Positions 1-8,333 of a stretch of DNA of 64,000 nucleotides are shown one piece after another (positions within the stretch are counted from its first letter, which is position 1; the number at the start of each line of letters is the position of its first letter). A model generated the notes under the pieces. The model was given only the letters and a program-made list of their open reading frames with translations. It had not been told where the DNA came from and ran no database searches. The DNA is from Streptomyces sp. NRRL S-1022. Its GTDB lineage: Bacteria > Actinomycetota > Actinomycetes > Streptomycetales > Streptomycetaceae. Made by a program: the position numbers and the translations under genes. Location of the stretch: the NCBI RefSeq assembly GCF_000720135.1, contig NZ_JOIU01000034.1, forward strand, positions 1 to 64,000. The letters are read 5' to 3'.

Positions 1-99
1 AGGGAAACGCCCGGTTACATTCCGAACCCGGAAGCTAAGCCTCACAGCGCCGATGGTACTGCAGGGGGGACCCTGTGGGAGAGTAGGACACCGCCGAAC
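1..99 (+). rRNA. rrf: 5S ribosomal RNA, 3' part
   Basis: The first 99 bases match the body of an actinobacterial 5S rRNA: the conserved stretch around CCGAACCCGGAAGCTAAG near 25-42, GATGGTACTGCAGGGGG near 52-68 and GGGAGAGTAGGACACCGCCG near 77-96. The first 15-20 bases of the gene lie outside the window, so this is the tail of an rRNA operon running in from the left. The exact 3' end is uncertain by a few bases. It is followed directly by a terminator hairpin. Confidence 0.93.
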
Positions 100-108
100 T
101 CCTTTTAC

Positions 109-150
109 AGCTCCGGCTCTTGGGCACTGCCCAGGGGCCGGAGCTTTTTT
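109..150 (+). terminator. rRNA operon terminator
   Basis: A perfect 9-bp stem (AGCTCCGGC at 109-117 with GCCGGAGCT at 137-145) closes a GC-rich loop and is followed by a T run to 150. This is a classical Rho-independent terminator placed just after the 5S rRNA, and it is one of the few here with a real T tract. Confidence 0.9.
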
Positions 151-206
151 GCGTTGAGGTAAGGTCAGGGGGCATCGTCGGCTCGTTTCGCACAGGAGGC
201 CCCCGG

Positions 207-815
207 GTGGAGGTCCAGGAGACCCGTGTCCAGACAGACCGGGTCCTCACCATCCCCAACATCCTCAGCATGGCGCGGCTCGTCGGCGTACCCCTCTTCC
301 TGTGGCTGATCCTCAGGCCGGAGTTCGGCGGCCCCAAGAGCGATGGCTGGGCCCTCCTCGTCCTCGCGTTCAGCGGGGTCAGCGACTACCTGGACGGCAA
401 GCTCGCCCGGCGCTGGAACCAGATCAGCAGCCTCGGCCGGCTGCTCGACCCCGCCGCCGACCGGCTCTACGTCCTCTCCACGCTGCTCGGGCTGACCTGG
501 CGGGGAATCCTCCCGCTCTGGCTCACCGCCCTCCTGCTGGCCCGCGAGCTGGTCCTCCTGGTCATGGTGGGCATCCTCCGCCGGCACGGCTATCCGCCGC
601 CGCAGGTGAACTTCCTCGGCAAGGCCGCCACGTTCAACCTCATGTACGCCTTCCCGCTCCTGCTCCTCAGCGACGGAAACGGATGGATCGCGTCACTCGC
701 CGCAGTTTTCGGGTGGGCTTTCGCCGGATGGGGTACAACCCTCTATTGGTGGGCAGGAGTGCTGTACGTAGTACAAGTCCGCCGTCTGGTGCGCGCGGAC
801 GCCGAGGCCGATTGA
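207..815 (+). CDS. CDP-alcohol phosphatidyltransferase family membrane protein
   Basis: Integral membrane enzyme of about 202 residues that would transfer a phosphatidyl group from CDP-diacylglycerol to an alcohol (phosphatidylglycerophosphate or cardiolipin synthase type; the acceptor cannot be read from sequence). The family signature DG-x2-AR-x8-G-x3-D-x3-D is complete in the segment SDYLDGKLARRW...GRLLDPAADRLY (around residues 57-88). Several hydrophobic helices follow. The open frame extends upstream into the rRNA terminator, so I chose GTG 207, which has AGGAGG (193-198) about 8 bases upstream. It stands alone before a roughly 110-base gap and the next gene on the same strand. Confidence 0.85.
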   Translation: MEVQETRVQTDRVLTIPNILSMARLVGVPLFLWLILRPEFGGPKSDGWALLVLAFSGVSDYLDGKLARRWNQISSLGRLLDPAADRLYVLSTLLGLTWRGILPLWLTALLLARELVLLVMVGILRRHGYPPPQVNFLGKAATFNLMYAFPLLLLSDGNGWIASLAAVFGWAFAGWGTTLYWWAGVLYVVQVRRLVRADAEAD

Positions 816-928
816 GCCCGTTCCTTGTCTGGACAAAGTCGTCCGATGGCCGCCCGCCACGAAATGCGGGACACTTTGGACGGGTGAAGTCGGCTAGACA
901 GTCATCTCTTTAGGAGGACGCTTCCGAC

Positions 929-3424
929 ATGAAGGCCGTCGTGATGGCCGGCGGCGAAGGCACGCGCCTTCGCCCAATGACCTCCAGCATGCCCAAGCCG
1001 CTCCTGCCCGTGGCGAATCGCCCGATCATGGAGCACGTGCTGCGACTGCTCAAAAAGCACGGGCTCAACGAGACCGTGGTCACTGTGCAGTTCCTGGCGT
1101 CCCTCGTAAAGAACTACTTCGGTGACGGTGAAGAGCTCGGTATGGAGCTCACGTACGCCAACGAGGAGAAGCCACTCGGTACCGCCGGAAGCGTCAAGAA
1201 CGCCGAGGAGGCGTTGAAGGACGATGCCTTCCTCGTCATCTCCGGCGATGCGCTGACCGACTTCGACCTCACCGAACTGATCAATTTCCACAAGGAGAAG
1301 GGTGCGCTGGTCACGGTCTGCCTGACCCGCGTGCCGAATCCGCTGGAGTTCGGTATCACCATCGTCGACGAGGAAGGCAAGGTCGAACGCTTCCTGGAGA
1401 AGCCGACCTGGGGACAGGTCTTCTCCGACACGGTCAACACGGGCATCTACGTCATGGAGCCCGAGGTCTTCAACTACGTCGAAGCCGACGTGCCCGTCGA
1501 CTGGTCCGGTGACGTCTTCCCGCAGCTGATGAAGGAAGGCAAGCCGATCTACGGCTATGTCGCCGAGGGCTACTGGGAGGACGTCGGCACGCACGAGAGC
1601 TACGTGAAGGCCCAGGCGGACGTCCTCGAAGGCAAGGTCAACGTCGACATCGACGGCTTCGAGATCTCCCCGGGTGTGTGGGTCGCGGAGGGCGCCGAGG
1701 TGCACCCCGACGCCGAACTGCGCGGACCGCTGTACATCGGCGACTACGCGAAGGTCGAGGCCGGCGCGGAGATCCGCGAGCACACCGTCGTCGGGTCCAA
1801 CGTGGTCGTCAAGAGCGGCGCCTTCCTGCACAGGGCCGTCGTGCACGACAACGTGTACGTCGGGCAGCACAGCAATCTGCGCGGCTGCGTCGTCGGCAAG
1901 AACACCGACATCATGCGGGCCGCCCGGATCGAGGACGGCGCGGTCATCGGCGACGAGTGCCTGATCGGTGAGGAATCGATCGTTCAGGGCAACGTCCGTG
2001 TGTACCCGTTCAAGACCATCGAGGCCGGCGCCTTCGTCAACACCTCGGTGATCTGGGAGTCCCGCGGGCAGGCCCATCTGTTCGGCGCCCGCGGTGTCAC
2101 CGGCATCCTGAACGTGGAGATCACGCCGGAGCTGGCGGTGCGGCTCGCCGGCGCCTACGCGACGACGCTGAAGAAGGGCTCCACGGTCACCACGGCCCGT
2201 GACCACTCCCGCGGCGCCCGGGCGCTCAAGCGGGCGGTGATCTCCGCGCTCCAGGCCAGCGCCATCGACGTACGCGACCTGGAGAACGTGCCGCTGCCCG
2301 TGGCCCGGCAGCAGACCGCGCGCGGCAGTGCCGGCGGCATCATGATCCGGACCTCGCCGGGTGTGCCGGACTCGGTCGACATCATGTTCTTCGACGGTCA
2401 GGGCGCGGACCTCTCGCAGGGCAGCCAGCGCAAGCTGGACCGTGTCTTCGCGCGCCAGGAGTACCGCCGGGCGTTCCCGGGCGAGATCGGTGACCTGTAC
2501 TTCCCGGCCAGCGTCTTCGACTCGTACACCGGATCCTTGCTGCGGAACGTCGACACGACCGGGATAGCGGAATCGGGTCTCAAGGTCGTCGTGGACGCCT
2601 CGAACGGCAGTGCCGGGCTCGTGCTGCCCAGCCTGCTCGGCAAGCTCGGTGTGGACTCGCTGACCATCAACCCCGGTCTCGACGAGTCCAGGCCGACGGA
2701 GACCGAGGAGATGCGTCGGAAGGGCCTGGTGCGCCTCGGTGAGATCGTGGCGTCCTCGGGTGCCGCGTTCGGTGTGCGGTTCGACCCCGTCGGCGAGCGG
2801 CTGTCGCTCGTGGACGAGAAGGGCCGGATCATCGAGGACGACCGGGCGCTGCTGGTGATGCTGGACCTGGTGGCCGCCGAGCGGCGCAGCGGACGGGTGG
2901 CGCTCCCCGTCACCACGACCCGGATCGCCGAGCAGGTGGCCGCCTACCACGGCACGCAGGTGGAGTGGACGACCACCTCGCCCGACGACCTCACGCGCGT
3001 GGGGCGCGAGGAAGGCACCATCTTCGGCGGCGACGGCAAGGGCGGCTTCATCGTCCCCGAGTTCAGCAGCGTCTACGACGGCACAGCGGCCTTCGTACGG
3101 CTCATCGGGCTGGTGGCGCGGACGCAGCTCACGCTCAGCCAGATCGACGCCCGGATTCCACGGGCGCACGTCCTCAAGCGCGACCTGGCGACGCCGTGGG
3201 CCGTCAAGGGCCTGGTCATGCGCCGGGTGGTCGAGGCCGCCGGGGACCGCTCCGTCGACACGACCGACGGTGTGCGGGTCGTGGAGGCCGACGGCCGCTG
3301 GGTGATGGTGCTGCCGGACCCGGCCGAGGCGGTGACCCACCTGTGGGCCGAGGGGCCCGACGACGCCTCCGCGCAGGCCCTGCTGGACGAGTGGGCGGCG
3401 GTCGTGGACAGCGCCGGCCGGTAG
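929..3424 (+). CDS. Sugar-nucleotide pyrophosphorylase fused to a degenerate phosphomannomutase domain
   Basis: 831-residue three-part protein. Residues 1-235 are a nucleotidyltransferase: [13 protein letters not shown] is the nucleotide-binding loop, followed by [11 protein letters not shown]. Residues about 250-380 form a left-handed beta-helix of hexapeptide repeats. Residues about 385-831 align with phosphomannomutase/phosphoglucomutase. Streptomyces proteins of this layout are annotated mannose-1-phosphate guanylyltransferase (NTP + sugar-1-P to NDP-sugar + PPi). The mutase half looks inactive: the phosphoserine loop (normally TASHNP) reads RTSPGVPDS near residue 475, the metal loop (DGDGDR) reads FDPVGERLS near 617, and the sugar loop (GEXSGH) reads GGDGKGGF near 700. 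AGGAGG lies about 10 bases before ATG 929. GTP versus another NTP is not decided by sequence. Confidence 0.88.
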   Translation: MKAVVMAGGEGTRLRPMTSSMPKPLLPVANRPIMEHVLRLLKKHGLNETVVTVQFLASLVKNYFGDGEELGMELTYANEEKPLGTAGSVKNAEEALKDDAFLVISGDALTDFDLTELINFHKEKGALVTVCLTRVPNPLEFGITIVDEEGKVERFLEKPTWGQVFSDTVNTGIYVMEPEVFNYVEADVPVDWSGDVFPQLMKEGKPIYGYVAEGYWEDVGTHESYVKAQADVLEGKVNVDIDGFEISPGVWVAEGAEVHPDAELRGPLYIGDYAKVEAGAEIREHTVVGSNVVVKSGAFLHRAVVHDNVYVGQHSNLRGCVVGKNTDIMRAARIEDGAVIGDECLIGEESIVQGNVRVYPFKTIEAGAFVNTSVIWESRGQAHLFGARGVTGILNVEITPELAVRLAGAYATTLKKGSTVTTARDHSRGARALKRAVISALQASAIDVRDLENVPLPVARQQTARGSAGGIMIRTSPGVPDSVDIMFFDGQGADLSQGSQRKLDRVFARQEYRRAFPGEIGDLYFPASVFDSYTGSLLRNVDTTGIAESGLKVVVDASNGSAGLVLPSLLGKLGVDSLTINPGLDESRPTETEEMRRKGLVRLGEIVASSGAAFGVRFDPVGERLSLVDEKGRIIEDDRALLVMLDLVAAERRSGRVALPVTTTRIAEQVAAYHGTQVEWTTTSPDDLTRVGREEGTIFGGDGKGGFIVPEFSSVYDGTAAFVRLIGLVARTQLTLSQIDARIPRAHVLKRDLATPWAVKGLVMRRVVEAAGDRSVDTTDGVRVVEADGRWVMVLPDPAEAVTHLWAEGPDDASAQALLDEWAAVVDSAGR

Positions 3425-3456
3425 TCCCGGACGGCTGACAACGGCAGAAGCCGCCG

Positions 3457-3512
3457 CACGCGCGCGTGCCGGACGAGTGCCCCGCAGGGGGCCTGTCCGG
3501 CACGCGCGCGTG
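3457..3512 (+). terminator. Long perfect hairpin after the pyrophosphorylase gene
   Basis: Eighteen bases at 3457-3474 (CACGCGCGCGTGCCGGAC) are perfectly complementary to 3495-3512, with a 20-base loop. It lies 33 bases after the stop at 3424 and 36 bases before the next start. There is no T run, as is common for Streptomyces terminators. It should separate the two transcription units or at least attenuate read-through. Confidence 0.75.
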
Positions 3513-3547
3513 GGGCCGTTCGGAGGTACTGCGCGCGACGTGCGACG

Positions 3548-4465
3548 ATGTGCGGCATGCCGCAGCAACCCCCCGTTCGGAGCAGCCCCACGAGGTCGCG
3601 GCGCCCGGACGCCTCCATGTCGTTGATCACCAACGTCATGGACCACAGCCTCGACGACGGCTATGCCGAGGCCGCAGCCCGGAGGAAGTCCCAGGGCGAG
3701 GGCGGCCTGCCGAAGACGCTCCGGGCCAAGCTGGTGCTGGCCGCGGGTCTCGTCCTGGCGGCGCTGGTCGTGACCGTGGGGGCGGCACAGACCAGGGTGA
3801 CAGCGCCCGTCGTGGCCAAGGAGCGCCAGGAGCTGATCGACCGCATCGACGCCGAGACGGCGGACGCGGACAAGCTGGAGAGCACCGTCGACACCCTGCG
3901 CGACGACGTCAGCGCGCGCCAGCGGGCGGCCCTGAGGTCGAGCGGCGGCAGCGCCGAGGCGGACCTGGTGGGCCTGCTGTCGGGGGCCACCGCGGCGCAC
4001 GGCCCCGGCGTCCGGCTCGTCGTGAACGACGCCAAGGAGGCCGCCGGCGGCGGGGACGGCACCAATCCCCGAGAGACCTCGGGCTTCTCCGACACCGGCC
4101 GGGTACGGGACCGCGACATGCAGCGCGTGGTCAACGGTCTGTGGGCCTCCGGGGCCGAGGCGATCTCCATCAACGGGCAGCGGCTGACCGCCCTGTCCGC
4201 GATCAGGGCCGCGGGTGACGCGATACTGGTCGACAACAGGCCGCTGGTGCCGCCGTACACGGTGCTGGCGGTAGGGGACGGAGAACGGTTGAGCACCAGG
4301 TTCCAGAACAGCGCCGACGGCCTGTATCTGCATGCCCTGGAGGAGAACTACGGCATCCGCGCCACCATCTCCACGGAGGGCGACGTCCGGTTGCCCGCCG
4401 CCCCCAGTGTGATCGTACGTACAGCACAGCCGAAGTCCGAGAAGACCGGGAAGGGCACATCGTGA
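3548..4465 (+). CDS. DUF881 family membrane-anchored protein (first copy)
   Basis: About 305 residues with a short cytoplasmic N-terminus, one membrane segment (KLVLAAGLVLAALVVTVGAA, about residues 60-80), then a coiled-coil-like stretch (KERQELIDRIDAETADADKL) and a DUF881 domain with the family pattern HGPGVRLVVND and WASGAEAISINGQRL. DUF881 proteins have no established biochemical role; they occur next to Sbp in actinobacteria and Firmicutes, often close to cell-division genes. The 3' end overlaps the next start by 4 bases (GTGA at 4462), implying translational coupling. ATG 3548 and 3557 are both possible; no ribosome-binding site decides between them. Confidence 0.8.
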   Translation: MCGMPQQPPVRSSPTRSRRPDASMSLITNVMDHSLDDGYAEAAARRKSQGEGGLPKTLRAKLVLAAGLVLAALVVTVGAAQTRVTAPVVAKERQELIDRIDAETADADKLESTVDTLRDDVSARQRAALRSSGGSAEADLVGLLSGATAAHGPGVRLVVNDAKEAAGGGDGTNPRETSGFSDTGRVRDRDMQRVVNGLWASGAEAISINGQRLTALSAIRAAGDAILVDNRPLVPPYTVLAVGDGERLSTRFQNSADGLYLHALEENYGIRATISTEGDVRLPAAPSVIVRTAQPKSEKTGKGTS

Positions 4466-4794
4466 TCGCCGTACTGGGCCTCGTCGTGGGAGTCGTGGCC
4501 GGCCTGTTGGTCCGGCCCGAGGTTCCGGCGGTCGTCGAGCCTTATCTGCCGATCGCCGTCGTCGCGGCGCTGGACGCCGTCTTCGGCGGCCTGCGGGCCA
4601 TGCTGGACGGCATCTTCGACGACAAGGTCTTCGTGGTGTCGTTCCTGTCGAACGTGGTCGTCGCCGCCCTCATCGTGTTCCTCGGCGACAAGTTGGGTGT
4701 GGGCGCGCAGCTGTCCACGGGGGTCGTCGTGGTCCTGGGCATCCGGATCTTCTCCAACGCCGCGGCGATCCGGCGGCACGTTTTCCGAGCGTGA
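4462..4794 (+). CDS. sbp: Small basic protein, Sbp/DUF1290 family
   Basis: 110-residue membrane protein with three hydrophobic segments (VLGLVVGVVAGLLV, YLPIAVVAALDAVFGGL and SFLSNVVVAALIVFLG). The central segment PYLPIAVVAALDAVFGGLRA is characteristic of the Sbp/DUF1290 family, described as a small basic protein beside division genes in Bacillus. Function is unknown. It is embedded between two DUF881 genes with coupled 4-base overlaps on both sides (GTGA at 4462 and GTGA at 4791), so the three are very likely made together and may form one membrane assembly. Confidence 0.85.
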   Translation: MIAVLGLVVGVVAGLLVRPEVPAVVEPYLPIAVVAALDAVFGGLRAMLDGIFDDKVFVVSFLSNVVVAALIVFLGDKLGVGAQLSTGVVVVLGIRIFSNAAAIRRHVFRA

Positions 4795-5708
4795 GGCCGA
4801 TGAGCGAGCAGAACGAGCAGAACGAGCAGAGCGACCGGAACGACCGGGACGACCGGGACCGCCGGGACGATCGGGACGGTCGGGACGGCCGGCCGGAGAA
4901 CCCGTTGCGCAGGGAGCTGCCGGCCGAGGTGCCCGCGCCCGCGCCCCAGACGGTGCAGCAGGGCGAGGAGCAGCCCCAGCAGCCGCTGACGGGCAGGCAG
5001 CGGCTCGTCAAGGGCCTGTGGCCGCCGCGTTTCACGCGGGCCCAACTCATCGTCGCGCTGCTGCTGTTCGGCCTGGGCTTCGGCCTGGCCGTGCAGGTGG
5101 CGTCCAACAGCGACACCGACGGCGCACTGCGCGGCGCACGTCAAGAAGATCTTGTTCGTATCCTCGATGAACTGGATTCGCGTACTCAGCGTCTTGAGGA
5201 CGAGAAGCAGGGACTCGAAAAGCAGCGTCAGGAGCTGCAGTCCAGTTCCGACCAGGCCGCCGAGGCCCGCCGGCAGACCGCCGAGAAGGAGAGGCAACTC
5301 GGCATCCTGGCGGGGACCGTGGCGGCGCAGGGTCCCGGCATCACCATGACGATCGAGGACACGAAGGGGACGGTCCAGGCGGACATGCTGCTCGACGCGA
5401 TCCAGGAACTGCGCGCGGCCGGCGCGGAGGCGATCCAGGTCAACGGGGTGCGGGTGGTCGCCGGCACCTACGTCACCGATGCCGGCAAGAGCGTGAGCGT
5501 CGACGGGAACAAGATCAACACTCCCTATCGTTTCAAGGTCATCGGCAAGCCGCAGGACCTCGAGCCGGCGCTGAACATCCCGGGAGGCGTGGTGCAGACT
5601 CTGGAGAAGGAGCAGGCCACGGTGACCGTCGAGCGGTCGGACAAGATCGTCGTGGACGCCTTGCGACAGGCGAAGCGGCCTGACTACGCTCGGTCGTCCT
5701 CCCGGTGA
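4791..5708 (+). CDS. DUF881 family membrane-anchored protein (second copy)
   Basis: 305 residues. The N-terminus is a highly charged low-complexity tract (repeated DR, RD and NDR units, about residues 8-35), then a Pro/Gln-rich linker, one membrane segment (QLIVALLLFGLGFGLAVQV, near residue 85) and a coiled coil (DELDSRTQRLEDEKQGLEKQ). The DUF881 domain has QGPGITMTIED and AAGAEAIQVNGVRVV. It is the paralogue of the gene at 3548 and forms a DUF881-Sbp-DUF881 sandwich. GTG 4791 overlaps the previous stop; ATG 4800 is an in-frame alternative but has a poorly spaced ribosome-binding site. Confidence 0.82.
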   Translation: MRPMSEQNEQNEQSDRNDRDDRDRRDDRDGRDGRPENPLRRELPAEVPAPAPQTVQQGEEQPQQPLTGRQRLVKGLWPPRFTRAQLIVALLLFGLGFGLAVQVASNSDTDGALRGARQEDLVRILDELDSRTQRLEDEKQGLEKQRQELQSSSDQAAEARRQTAEKERQLGILAGTVAAQGPGITMTIEDTKGTVQADMLLDAIQELRAAGAEAIQVNGVRVVAGTYVTDAGKSVSVDGNKINTPYRFKVIGKPQDLEPALNIPGGVVQTLEKEQATVTVERSDKIVVDALRQAKRPDYARSSSR

Positions 5709-5898
5709 ACCGGTGGTGCATGGGGGTCGTCGCGCAGGGGCATGAGGTTGCGGGGGGTCGGCGCATCGAAGGGGTGGTGCGTGGTGGAAACTGTCTGGTG
5801 GATACGGACGTTGTGAGAATGTCCGGCTCGGCCGGTGTAGGCAATCAGGGTTCGTCCTGCCCCACGGGCGGGTCTGTTTCGGTCAAGGGGAATCGCCC

Positions 5899-6729
5899 GT
5901 GAAGTTGTTTGCGAAGTTGTTCGGCAAGAGCGCGCGAGAGGGCCGCGACAACGCGACCGCTCGTCATCGCGCACAGCCTGACGCGGAGGGCCAGCGCCCG
6001 CTGTTCCGGGACCAGGTCGCTGGTCCGGGCGGTGACATTTCCGGTGGTCAGGGCGCGGCGTCTGTTGACCCTGCCCAGTCCGGCGGCATAGGTTTCGGGC
6101 AACCGTCAACCTCAGGTACGGGTGGAGGGTTTGCCTCCGGCCCGTACGCGTCCAACGCCCCGGCGGGGCAGCCGCGGCAGGAGGATCCGTCGATGTCGGT
6201 CCTGGTGTGTACGAGGTGCGGTAACCGGAATGCGGAGAACGCCCGGTTCTGCTCCAACTGCGGGGCGCCGCTGCGCCCCGGGGTGGCGCCCGAGCGGGCT
6301 TCCGAGACGACGTCCACCATCTCTATCTCCGGCCTGGAGGCGTACGACTCCGAGGCGACGGGCCAGACGCCGCTGCCGATGCTCTCCCCGGAGGCACAGG
6401 CCGCGGTGGACGCCCTGCCGGTGGGCTCGGCGCTGCTGGTGGTGCGCCGCGGCCCGAACTCGGGCAGCCGCTTCCTGTTGGACAGCGACCTGACCACGGC
6501 CGGCCGCCACCCGCAGAGCGACATCTTCCTGGACGACGTGACGGTCTCCCGGCGGCACGTGGAGTTCCGGCGTTCCCCCGACGGCTCGTTCACCGTGGCC
6601 GACGTGGGCAGCCTGAACGGCACGTACGTCAACCGCGAGCGCATCGACCAGGTCGCCCTGTCGAACGGTGACGAGGTGCAGATCGGCAAGTACCGGCTGG
6701 TGTTCTACGCGAGCCGGCAGGGCATCTGA
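5899..6729 (+). CDS. FHA-domain regulator of the OdhI/GarA type with zinc ribbon
   Basis: 276 residues. A low-complexity N-terminus is followed by a zinc ribbon (CTRCG...CSNCG, about residues 104-122), then the motif ETTST at about 136, and a C-terminal FHA domain with GRHPQSD, SRRHVEFR and LNGTYVN (about 185-270). In Corynebacterium OdhI and Mycobacterium GarA the ETTS motif is phosphorylated by PknG/PknB and the FHA domain then binds it internally, controlling 2-oxoglutarate dehydrogenase and glutamate metabolism; I infer the same switch here. The zinc ribbon and long N-terminus are absent from the short GarA. GTG 5899 has AAGGGGA upstream; ATG 6193, behind a well-placed AGGAGG and just before the zinc ribbon, could give a shorter form. 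Confidence 0.85.
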   Translation: MKLFAKLFGKSAREGRDNATARHRAQPDAEGQRPLFRDQVAGPGGDISGGQGAASVDPAQSGGIGFGQPSTSGTGGGFASGPYASNAPAGQPRQEDPSMSVLVCTRCGNRNAENARFCSNCGAPLRPGVAPERASETTSTISISGLEAYDSEATGQTPLPMLSPEAQAAVDALPVGSALLVVRRGPNSGSRFLLDSDLTTAGRHPQSDIFLDDVTVSRRHVEFRRSPDGSFTVADVGSLNGTYVNRERIDQVALSNGDEVQIGKYRLVFYASRQGI

Positions 6730-6774
6730 CCCGCCCCCGGACCGACGTCCGGGGGGAACCCCCAGGGAAGGTCC

Positions 6775-7512
6775 ATGCTTCAAACACCGAGCGGCGGTGC
6801 CGGAAGCGGTACCGCCGCCAGGGACAGTGGTCTGATGAGCATCGGCACGGTGCTGAACGTGCTGCGCGACGAGTTCCCCGAAGTCACCATCTCCAAGATC
6901 CGCTTCCTGGAGTCGGAGGGGCTCATCGAGCCGCAGCGGACCCCGTCGGGGTACCGCAAGTTCAGCGCCGCGGACGTCGAGCGCCTCGGCCACGTCCTGC
7001 GGATGCAGCGGGACCACTACCTGCCGCTCAAGGTGATCCGGGAGCACCTGGACGCCATGGAGCGGGGTGAGGCGGCCCCGCTGCCCGTGGTGGGGCGCCA
7101 GCGCACCCCGGACGACGCGCCCGGGCAGCCGGAGGGGCGCACGGTGGCCAGGATCGGCAGGGCCGAGCTGCTGGCCGCGGCGGACATCGGCGAGGACGCG
7201 CTCCAGGAGTGGGAGTCCTACGGGCTGCTCGCTCCCCTGGAGGACGGGGCGTACGACGCCGAGGCCGTGACCGTGGCCTCGCTCATCGCCGAACTGGGCC
7301 GGTTCGGGATCGAGCCGCGCCACCTCAGGGTGATGAAGGCCGCCGCGGACCGGGAGGCGGGGCTGGTCGACCAGGTGGTGGCCCCCCTCAGGCGCCACCG
7401 CAACCCGCAGACCAGGGCGCACGCCGAGGCCCGTACGAAGGAGCTGGCGGCCCTCACGGTCCGGCTGCACGCGGCCCTGGTGCAGACTGCTCTGGGCGTG
7501 CGGCTGCCTTGA
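6775..7512 (+). CDS. ftsR: MerR-type regulator FtsR
   Basis: 245 residues. After a Gly/Ser-rich lead, an N-terminal MerR winged helix is evident (SIGTVLNVLRDEFPEVTISK then IRFLESEGLIEPQRTPSGYR). The rest is helical with no metal-binding cysteines. It lies 45 bases after the FHA gene. The order FHA protein, MerR protein, DUF151 protein, second MerR protein equals Rv1827-Rv1830 in Mycobacterium tuberculosis, and the Corynebacterium gene next to odhI encodes FtsR, an activator of ftsZ. On that synteny I call it FtsR. Target genes in this organism are inferred only. Confidence 0.82.
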   Translation: MLQTPSGGAGSGTAARDSGLMSIGTVLNVLRDEFPEVTISKIRFLESEGLIEPQRTPSGYRKFSAADVERLGHVLRMQRDHYLPLKVIREHLDAMERGEAAPLPVVGRQRTPDDAPGQPEGRTVARIGRAELLAAADIGEDALQEWESYGLLAPLEDGAYDAEAVTVASLIAELGRFGIEPRHLRVMKAAADREAGLVDQVVAPLRRHRNPQTRAHAEARTKELAALTVRLHAALVQTALGVRLP

Positions 7513-7598
7513 GACGGCGGCCCCGCGGGACGGCCGGATCGGGCACCTGTTCCCGGCCCGACTACCCAAACGTCCCGGGCACGGCCTAGGGTTGCTGT

Positions 7599-8072
7599 GT
7601 GAACGAGCTCGATGTCGTAGGTGTCCGGGTCGAAATGCCCTCCAACCAGCCGATCGTGCTCCTGCGCGAAGTGGGGGGCGACCGTTACCTCCCCATCTGG
7701 ATCGGGCCGGGGGAGGCGACGGCGATCGCCTTCGCCCAGCAGGGCATGGCCCCCGCGCGACCGCTGACCCACGACCTGTTCAAGGACGTGCTGGAGGCCG
7801 TCGGCCAGGAGCTGACCGAAGTACGCATCACCGATCTGCGGGAAGGCGTCTTCTATGCGGAGCTGGTGTTCGCCAGCGGGGTCGAGGTCAGTGCCCGCCC
7901 CTCCGACGCCATAGCGCTCGCCCTGCGCACCGGAACGCCGATCTACGGCAGTGACACGGTGCTGGACGACGCGGGTATCGCGATCCCGGACGAGCAGGAG
8001 GACGAGGTGGAGAAGTTCCGCGAGTTCCTCGACCAGATCTCGCCCGAGGACTTCGGCACCAGCAGCCAGTGA
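7599..8072 (+). CDS. DUF151 (bifunctional nuclease domain) protein
   Basis: 157 residues. Nearly the whole length is the DUF151 fold: VRVEMPSNQPIVLLREVGG, YLPIWIGPGEATAIAF, THDLF, FYAELVF and RPSDAIALALRTGTPIY, followed by an acidic tail (EQEDEVEKFREFLDQISPEDF). Plant members have nuclease activity; the bacterial role is not established. Orthologue by synteny of Rv1829. GTG 7599 has no ribosome-binding site, but TAGGGT at 7587-7592 would be a -10 element ending 6 bases before it, so the mRNA is probably leaderless. Confidence 0.85.
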   Translation: MNELDVVGVRVEMPSNQPIVLLREVGGDRYLPIWIGPGEATAIAFAQQGMAPARPLTHDLFKDVLEAVGQELTEVRITDLREGVFYAELVFASGVEVSARPSDAIALALRTGTPIYGSDTVLDDAGIAIPDEQEDEVEKFREFLDQISPEDFGTSSQ

Positions 8073-8333
8073 GCCGCGGCGCGCGGTCCGCCGGGCCCGG
8101 GTTCCACCGGGCCGGCCGGTGGCTCCGCGCGGGCGTCGCCCCGGCATTTGCCTCCGGCCAGTGAGAGCGTCCTACGGCCCGCCGCGAGCGCATTCGGCTA
8201 GCCTTTCCCCGCGGTGGGACACGGGAAACCACTCCTAGGGTGATTATCACTCGGCGTGCCGAGTGTGGCGATCGTTGACGCACCCCTGGTGACTGCCTAC
8301 CGTCGAGAAGGCAGGTCAAGGACGGAGGTCGGC

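Noticed and set aside
120..206. Upstream extension of the CDP-alcohol phosphatidyltransferase frame
   Set aside because: It begins inside the rRNA terminator hairpin; GTG 207 has a proper ribosome-binding site.
902..4333. Very long open frame on the minus strand (over 1,100 codons)
   Set aside because: It is antisense to the pyrophosphorylase gene, low complexity (His/Asp/Gly/Arg) and has no family pattern. Long antisense frames are normal at this GC content.
5705..5902. Small open frame between the second DUF881 gene and the FHA gene
   Set aside because: No ribosome-binding site of its own, Gly/Val-rich without pattern; more likely promoter region of the FHA gene.
8073..8333. Strong terminator after the DUF151 gene
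   Set aside because: The GC-rich dyads there (around 8095-8125) are imperfect and without a clear stem-loop boundary, so no call was made.
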